Assembly: GCF_016545825.1 (NCBI RefSeq)
Contig: NC_052614.1
Span: forward strand, 27,553,669 to 27,617,668
DNA from: Eucalyptus grandis
Taxonomy: Eukaryota > Streptophyta > Magnoliopsida > Myrtales > Myrtaceae
Length of the DNA stretch: 64,000 nt
Direction: 5' to 3'
Part shown: positions 57,783 through 64,000 of the stretch, in pieces
How the letters are laid out: each line of letters opens with the position of its first letter
How positions within the stretch are numbered: position 1 is the first letter of the stretch
Translations under genes and position numbers: made by a program
The notes under the pieces: generated by a model
Seen by the model: only the letters and a program-made list of their open reading frames with translations
What the model was told of the DNA's origin: nothing
The model's database searches: none

Positions 57783-60480
57783 GGAATAAACCGGCTCGAT
57801 AAATGCATGTCGAGGAAGTACTGTGCACATTCTAGACCACATTGTCGATATTCCTCTGCATTGACGTTGCGCGCTGCTTGTAGAAGCTCCTGAGTAACTT
57901 TTCGATACTAACTTTACTCATTCTTATCAACAGTGCGTAAGTGTATCTAGTGCAATACGCTGATTAATAATCAAATAGATCTTGATGCAAAGCTTGGTGT
58001 GAAGGGTATCGTGTCAAATTATAGTAGTTCTTAAATACATGGAATTCGGCATGATTAACGATCCAATGTAGATGCTTATACAGTAAGCTTAAGATGTCAC
58101 TCCATTATAACTCAGATTAATTTATTGTCATCGCCAAGGTTTTTTAGCAAGGTGTGATCCCACCCGCTCTTTATGATGGACATCGGATTTAGGCGAAGGG
58201 ACTAGGTAGATTGAGGCGGTGAAGATAAGAAATTTGTGACGGAATCTCTTTAGGCCAAATTGTGTATTCGATTGTCAACAAGTGAATATTTCCATGCTAC
58301 CTTGGGCTCGAAGGACAGAGTAGTCTAGGTTACGCAAATGGTGATTATCTATTCCAGGATGGAAGGTGCCCTTGCTTTTTTTAGAGTAAGAAGGGTTAGA
58401 GAAAACATCTCAAGCCTGTGCTCAAGTATCAAGTGCTATGGCATTGAAGTAGCCAAAGCCATACTTCTAGGAAAAGCTTGAACAACCTTCAACAATAGGG
58501 CACCTGTACCTAAAATTGACACAGGAGGGTAGGTAGATACTACCTAGAGATGGGAGACGACTCTCTATAAGTAACCTAACAAAATAGCCTCATAACTTCG
58601 AGAAAAGGGGCGCCCCTCACAAACGAGGTTGCAATGACCAAGGTCAAGCGATTGCTTACCAATAACATAAGTCTACGGAAAATTGTAAGTCAAGTTGGGA
58701 GCTGACACTTGCCTAGTATCACGAGGTCAAGAGTGACCTAATGATAGAAGAGTCAACAACTGAGGTCTTGGTGAATGGCAGCCGTTACTATAATGGTCCC
58801 ATGATAGCACAACTTTTTGTTGGGTAAGTTTCGAACCGCACAAATGGTGCAATGATCTAAGGATTATCTCGGAGAGAGATAGCCGTTTATACACTGTAAG
58901 GGTTATAGTGATTTTGGAGAAGAGAGGAGCCATAGTGGTCCCCGCCCCCTCTCTCGAATCACTCAAATCTTATGAGTAAATAGAAAGTCAATCTACATTG
59001 GATCCTACTTGAATCGTCCCATCCATCCGGACAAGTTTGGTGTAACACCTGATCAGAACAAGAGGAGTAGGCAATGCTAATGTGCCTTAGATGATTTACA
59101 TCTCCAGATTAGGCGCTAACAGCCCTTAGCCATTTTTAATAGAAGTTCGGCGCATACAAGTACTGTAATTTGCCTCTACATGGCTATTTGGTAACCTCGA
59201 ATGTAAGGTTAAAAACTACATGCTCAACCGCTTGTGCCGCCTCTTTTGAATTTCATTCTTGCGATTGTACTCTCCGGGCTTATTTGTTGTTATAGCAAAA
59301 GTTCCAATGGCCTAGTGATTTGTGCTCACCAACATCACGTGGGTATGTCATTGCTCTGTGAGAGACGTGCACGATAAAACTTATTGTGAGTCGCCACATT
59401 TTAAGAAGAGATGTCTGTCTACATATTAATTTGATTGGAGTTTTCTAAGGAACCGAAAGAGCGGGTAGCTATAAATACTTGCACATGTCTATGCCCGTCT
59501 ACGGCAAAGAAGTAATGAACGTCCTTTCTACGTCTTTAATGGAACTAACAAATCAGAGAGCTAAAAGGATAAATTGGCATCCCTAAAATTGAAAATCATT
59601 CGACGGTTTAAATACACAACTTGATTACCCTGAGGAAATAGGCAATAATGGATAACAACAGATGTATCACTTTAACATGATAAATTTATCTTCAAACCCA
59701 GAAAAAGGTGAGACATTCGATTATATCTAAGATGACGTGTTTTTATATATCATATCATCTCAACATCAACTTAGTGGAAACATATGATAACACAGAAATG
59801 TCTCCCAGTAGAAATCTGGTGAGTTTCTTGTAAAGTTAGGGTTCATCCGATGCAGAACAAGATGAGCATTTACTTGACAGATCTGAATCATATGGAAGAT
59901 CTTCCAAAGATAAAGACAAAGTGAATTCCCAAGTGTGAACACGAATCAGCCATGAGATATTAAAATCGAATTCTGAGTGTGAACACGGTATATTATACTC
60001 CCGACAGTATCAGGAGTGCAGGCTGACCGGAGAACTGTTTATGCCCGTTTTGGTTCCCGACTCAAAAGTGCCTGCCCAAATTTGACTTGAATATGTTTTT
60101 ACAATTTGGTTTCATCAACTACTCCTTCGGCAGCAAAAATATAATTTCCTCAGCACTTGTTGTCGAGTGAATCGAAAGTTCAGTGAGATGAAAAGGCGGG
60201 ATTACAATACAAGGGTACGGACCCAGAAAGGGAAAACGAAATAAGAATTGCTCTGCATTGATCAAGTAATTTTCTGATGAAGTGACAGCATTGTTTTGTT
60301 ATGCCCAATCGCGGTGGGTATCACGTGATCTGACGAGTAAGTAAGTCCTTCAGATCAATCCGTATTGACCGCTACCCCTGCCCAACCTTTTACTTTGACG
60401 AGTTTCATTTAGTCAAGTTGAAGTTTTGGCAAAATTCCCATTACATAATAGAATAGAGAGGTTTTGAAAGAGCCTTCACC
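57783..60480. other. Intergenic, no gene recognised
   Basis: Moderately AT-rich sequence with short random ORFs. It includes the 3' UTR of MADS gene 2. No repeat boundary or RNA gene could be supported. Confidence 0.55.
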
Positions 60481-60529
60481 CAATTTTTTCATGGAGAAAT
60501 CTAATGTTATTTGCCAAAAAATATGGATT

Positions 60530-61960
60530 TTTTTTTCTGTGCTTGTTAATTTCAATAAATATTGATAAGCGTATAAAAACCATCGGTAGAAAAAGAAAGA
60601 CCCATGAATTTTCTTTTCAAGTTATGTGTTGGTAACTTATCAATGATTTTATGTAATTACAAATTTTATATATATAGTTTGCACATTATCATTTTTTGTG
60701 TGAACTTCCAACTTTTATCTCCAAAACTTACTAATGCTTCGAATGTACTAACTCTTATATGAAATTACCAACTTAAATTTGAGTGGCTTATCAAAATTCG
60801 TTAAATTATCAACTAGTTTGAGTTATTAAATCTAATAAGAGTTAGTTACTGGCATTTTATTGTCTTTCTCCCTAATTAAGAACTTTTCTGTTGAATTACC
60901 AACTTTTGTTTATTTTAGTAAGCAACCTTTTACATTTATTAAATCTACATAGAAATTACCAACCTAAATTAGTGAATTCACCAAATTTTCCTAGTTAAAT
61001 TACCATCTAGTATCACTAAAAAACATACCAAAGATTATTTTTTCATTGTAATTTGCCAACTTTTAATTTTTATTTACATTTACAACCTGTTACTTGCATT
61101 TCTTAGCAAAGCCTTACAAACACTTTTTAAAAACTACTAATGTTAATTAGAGTGACTTACCAACTTTTTCACCAATTAAGGTAAAATTATATATATGAAT
61201 TATCAACTCTTGTTTGAGTGACTTACCATGTTTATTTCTCTTTAGTTACCAAACTTTCTTTAGCTTTCTAAATTATTGCTTAAATTAACCAGCTCTTAGT
61301 ATAATCCATCAATTTTTGTTTAATTAAGTTATCGACTGAATTTAGGTCACCAACTCTAATATGAGTTAGTTACCGACGTTATTTTGTTTTCTTGTTTTAT
61401 AGACTTTTCTATGAAGAAATGGTGATTTTCTCTGATAGAAGTTGGTAATTTCATATATAAAAGCTAGTAATTTAAAGCATTCCGCGAAAGCTAAATAAAA
61501 GTTGCTAAAAGATAAAAAGACAGTGTTTTCTGTCAGAAATAAAAGTCAATAACTCAAAGATAGCAAATTAAAAAGTACAGAAGTCAAATAAAGGTTGGTA
61601 ATCATATTAAAAATTGATTAATTGTAAAAAAGCAAATAAATGTTGTTAAGTAACTAAAACAGAGTTGGCAAGTCAAAACTAGTGGTGACTGATTCAAAAA
61701 AATATTGGTAAGTTATTCAAATAAAGACTGGTAGATTTGTATAAGAGTTGGTAAGGTTCAGCTATCTCTAATAAATGCAAATAGAAGTTGGTTATTCGTA
61801 AACTATCAAATGGAGTTCGTAATTTCATAAACACGTTGATAAGTTAACAAGTTTTCAAGAAATCAAGTAATCTGTAATTTTCTTTTACCAACAGCTTTCT
61901 TTACACTTATCAACTCTTTTAGAGATCTATTAGCATGAAAAAAAACATCAGTGTTTTGTC
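60530..61960. repeat. Long AT-rich foldback with ACCAACT/AGTTGGT words
   Basis: From 60610 to about 61370 the words TACCAACT, CCAACTTTT and CTTACCAA recur roughly every 50-80 bases. From about 61440 to 61920 their reverse complements (AGTTGGTAA, AAAAGTTG, GTTGGTAAG) take over. The change of strand near 61400 makes an imperfect inverted repeat. It looks like a degenerate foldback element or inverted satellite fragment. Confidence 0.55.
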
Positions 61961-62137
61961 ATGGAAGAGTAGAATCGTCCCTCATATATATTAAGGTGTT
62001 ACTTATTATCGGAGTGAGGTTTTCGAAGAAAAACGAAGAGCGGGAATACTTCAAGGTTCTTCAAAACTTTTTGACTGTCGATAGAAATGGAGGATATAAA
62101 TAGACATACTTATCCTAGTTGATATCGATTAAAACAT

Positions 62138-62155
62138 TTCTAAACTTAGTTTGTT
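62138..62155 (+). repeat. 18-bp SINE target-site duplication, left
   Basis: TTCTAAACTTAGTTTGTT, repeated exactly at 62345-62362. Confidence 0.95.
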
Positions 62156-62344
62156 TTTTTTTTTATGACTCGAGAACCGCCGTACAGTCGGCAGCTGACG
62201 ATGTAAACCCGGGGCGACGCTAGCATAAGGACCCACCTCCCATGGTGCCGCACTTAAGTCGCGCAATTGCATGCGTGGAGAATCGAACCCCCACAAGCAG
62301 GATGGGGGAAGTCCGCCCAGCCAACGCACCCACAGCGGGGTGGG
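62156..62344 (-). mobile_element. tRNA-derived SINE
   Basis: A 189-bp insert between perfect 18-bp direct repeats. On the minus strand it begins with a tRNA-like head: an A-box-like GCGTTGGCTGGGCGG (62326-62312) and a B-box GGTTCGATTCT (62289-62279). It ends in a short poly(A) tract (T run on the plus strand at 62156-62163). A-box, B-box, tail and target duplication together define a SINE. Confidence 0.85.
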
Positions 62345-62362
62345 TTCTAAACTTAGTTTGTT

Positions 62363-63438
62363 CTTACCTTCAAAAGAATAAACTCATCTGGCCATTGATA
62401 CATAGAGTTCATAGGAACTCAGCCCCATAAGTTGCCTTTAAATGAAAGTCTTCACTGGAAATTCTGCCGGTGCTAGATTCTTATCTGTTTGGACAAGCTA
62501 AAGACAATGTTTTTTCACATCCAGAATGGGGCGAAGTATATGCCTTTTTTTGTTAAGTGCTTTCATTTTCCATAAGACGGACCTCAACAGAGAAAAAGAT
62601 GCAAAAGAAATCTTCCATGAATCCCACTATCATTCAATGTGTAATAGATTAACTAACGAATAAATTGTGAGTGAAACATATAGATCCATTTAGTTGGTGA
62701 TAATATTTTCAATTTTTATTTATTAAAGATGAGGAAAGACTATTATATATATATATCACTCTCTTTATTTGAAAACACTTGGTTCTCAAAATAAAAACTG
62801 TTAACACGAATATAAGTTAGAAAATATTTGTGAGTGTATTGTTTTAAAGATAGAAGCACATTTTGTCTTGCTTTTTTGTGGTATGGTAGGTAAAGGAAAG
62901 GTGGGAAACAGTTTTCACATGAAAACAATTTTCCATGTGTGACTAAAGTTGTCTTAAGAGGTGTTTTAGTTCTTTATCTGAAGATGTCAGTTCTTTTGAT
63001 GCCAAACAGGGCCGCCCACCCAAAGTAAGATGACAGAAAAAGGGCTAATGATGGCACAAAGTGAGTGCACTAATGACTAATGTTATGAACGAGGAATCAG
63101 TAGAGACAAAAAAGGAACCAACGGGAAGAACCCTCTTGTGAAAAATGGGTCACAAACTTATCATCTATGTAATAATAACGAGGTCCATCTGAGAAGATAG
63201 AGCAGAAATCAATCCTAAAATATTAGTCGCAGGTTTTATCTAGGTGAGGATGATCTTGCTCCTCTCTTACTATAGCTGCCAATAACCACACTTTGGAATC
63301 TTGCTTTCACGTTCACGCCAAAAGTGTCTTGCCACTCAGGAGACCAAGCTAGCACCCAACTCTCCTACTTCGCTTACGCTGCGTCAAACCAACCATGGAA
63401 AAGCCTATGTCCAGGAAAGGCAAAAGTTATTCGTTGAT

Positions 63439-63474
<36 letters not shown>

Positions 63475-64000
63475 ATCACCCAATGCATGCGTGACGACCA
63501 TCGATTGGGAAAGTGGTGCGTAAGTGTCGTGTGCATCATGTCCATTGAAGTGGTATGCGATTATTGATTCTCCTTCCGATAAGTTTTCATAATTTTAAAT
63601 ATCAATCCCACTATATACAAATGTATATGTAAAACTGTAATTGACTATCATATACTGTCACGGTTCACAATATTGACACAATAATTATTATGACACCTAA
63701 CATATAGCTTATGAGAGTAGATTCTTTGTTTCCTTAGACAACAAGCTAGAGCGATTGAGTACTTCCATGTGGAGTGTTTCTATAATGAAGGTGGCAAGAA
63801 GTTATCTGGTGGAGAAGAGGCGAAGGCAAATTCCGAGGTCAAACTGTATTAGGATTCTTTTGTTGATCTTAGTGTCCGTTTTGAGCGGTGAGACAAATAA
63901 CTCGGAAACCCTAGTTCCCTAAAACCGCCAAAAAGAAGCGAAACCCCATATAAAAAAGATAAAATAACGCATGCTGGAAGTTCAGAGACGCCGGAAGCAA
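62363..64000. other. Intergenic to the end of the window
   Basis: No gene recognised. A (CT)n run lies at 63440-63473. The last 200 bases are less AT-rich and could begin a gene region outside the window. Confidence 0.5.
63440..63473 (+). repeat. (CT)n microsatellite
   Basis: About 16 CT dinucleotides. Confidence 0.95.

Noticed and set aside
58780..58860. tRNA gene suggested by a GGTTCGAAA-like box
   Set aside because: No cloverleaf can be formed around it and no A-box lies at the right distance.
1..64000. CRISPR array, bacterial operon or phage-like system
   Set aside because: The window is plant nuclear DNA; repeats present are transposons, microsatellites and foldbacks, not regularly spaced arrays.

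Overview
This is a plant nuclear window. It has intron-containing MIKC MADS-box genes with GT-AG splicing, L-type lectin receptor kinase remnants, Ty1/Copia and Ty3/Gypsy LTR retrotransposons, Mutator-like and hAT-like TIR elements, two tRNA-derived SINEs, and a 100-N assembly gap. A woody eudicot is likely. Myrtaceae is my guess from the general character of the sequence, not something the sequence proves.

Layout. Bases 1-2530 are the 5' end of a Tat/Ogre-like Gypsy element: LTR end, tRNA-Arg-type primer site and a frameshifted gag. No pol is visible after it, and it runs on to the N gap at 5253-5352. An intact-looking intronless gene for a GTD-binding (DUF593, FLOURY1-like) membrane protein lies at 6878-7858 on the minus strand.

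Bases 8770-36680 are a graveyard of L-type lectin receptor kinase (LecRK) genes, all on the minus strand. Copy A (10777-11763) is a truncated kinase. Copy B (12601-24745) is a whole gene in reading order. It has been broken by five insertions: a 7.26-kb Copia element, an LTR plus primer site, a Mutator-like foldback, another TIR element and an hAT-like element. Copy C/D has its lectin and membrane segment at 33880-36679 and a kinase remnant at 25290-25540. These two parts are separated by a truncated Copia element that itself carries a 3.3-kb solo LTR. The lectin half is also cut by a solo LTR and by a Mutator-like foldback with a perfect 10-bp target duplication and a gene-like loop. None of the LecRK copies looks functional.

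Bases 36.7-42.6 kb hold no gene I can recognise. Two tandem plus-strand MADS-box genes of the AGL17/ANR1 type follow. Gene 1 (43095-50266) has 8 coding exons and encodes 238 aa. Gene 2 (54847-57782) has 7 coding exons and encodes 182 aa; it lacks the counterpart of exon 6. Both end in a 16-nt terminal exon that encodes an LGL-type tail. A Au-type SINE, a mitochondrial cox1 fragment and a GC-rich possible promoter with candidate small exons lie between them.

The last 6 kb are intergenic. They contain a long AT-rich foldback and a SINE with a perfect 18-bp target duplication. I found no new multi-gene system. The most informative items are the layered LecRK pseudogene, the gene-capturing Mutator-like foldback, and the divergent MADS pair with its duplicated core promoter.
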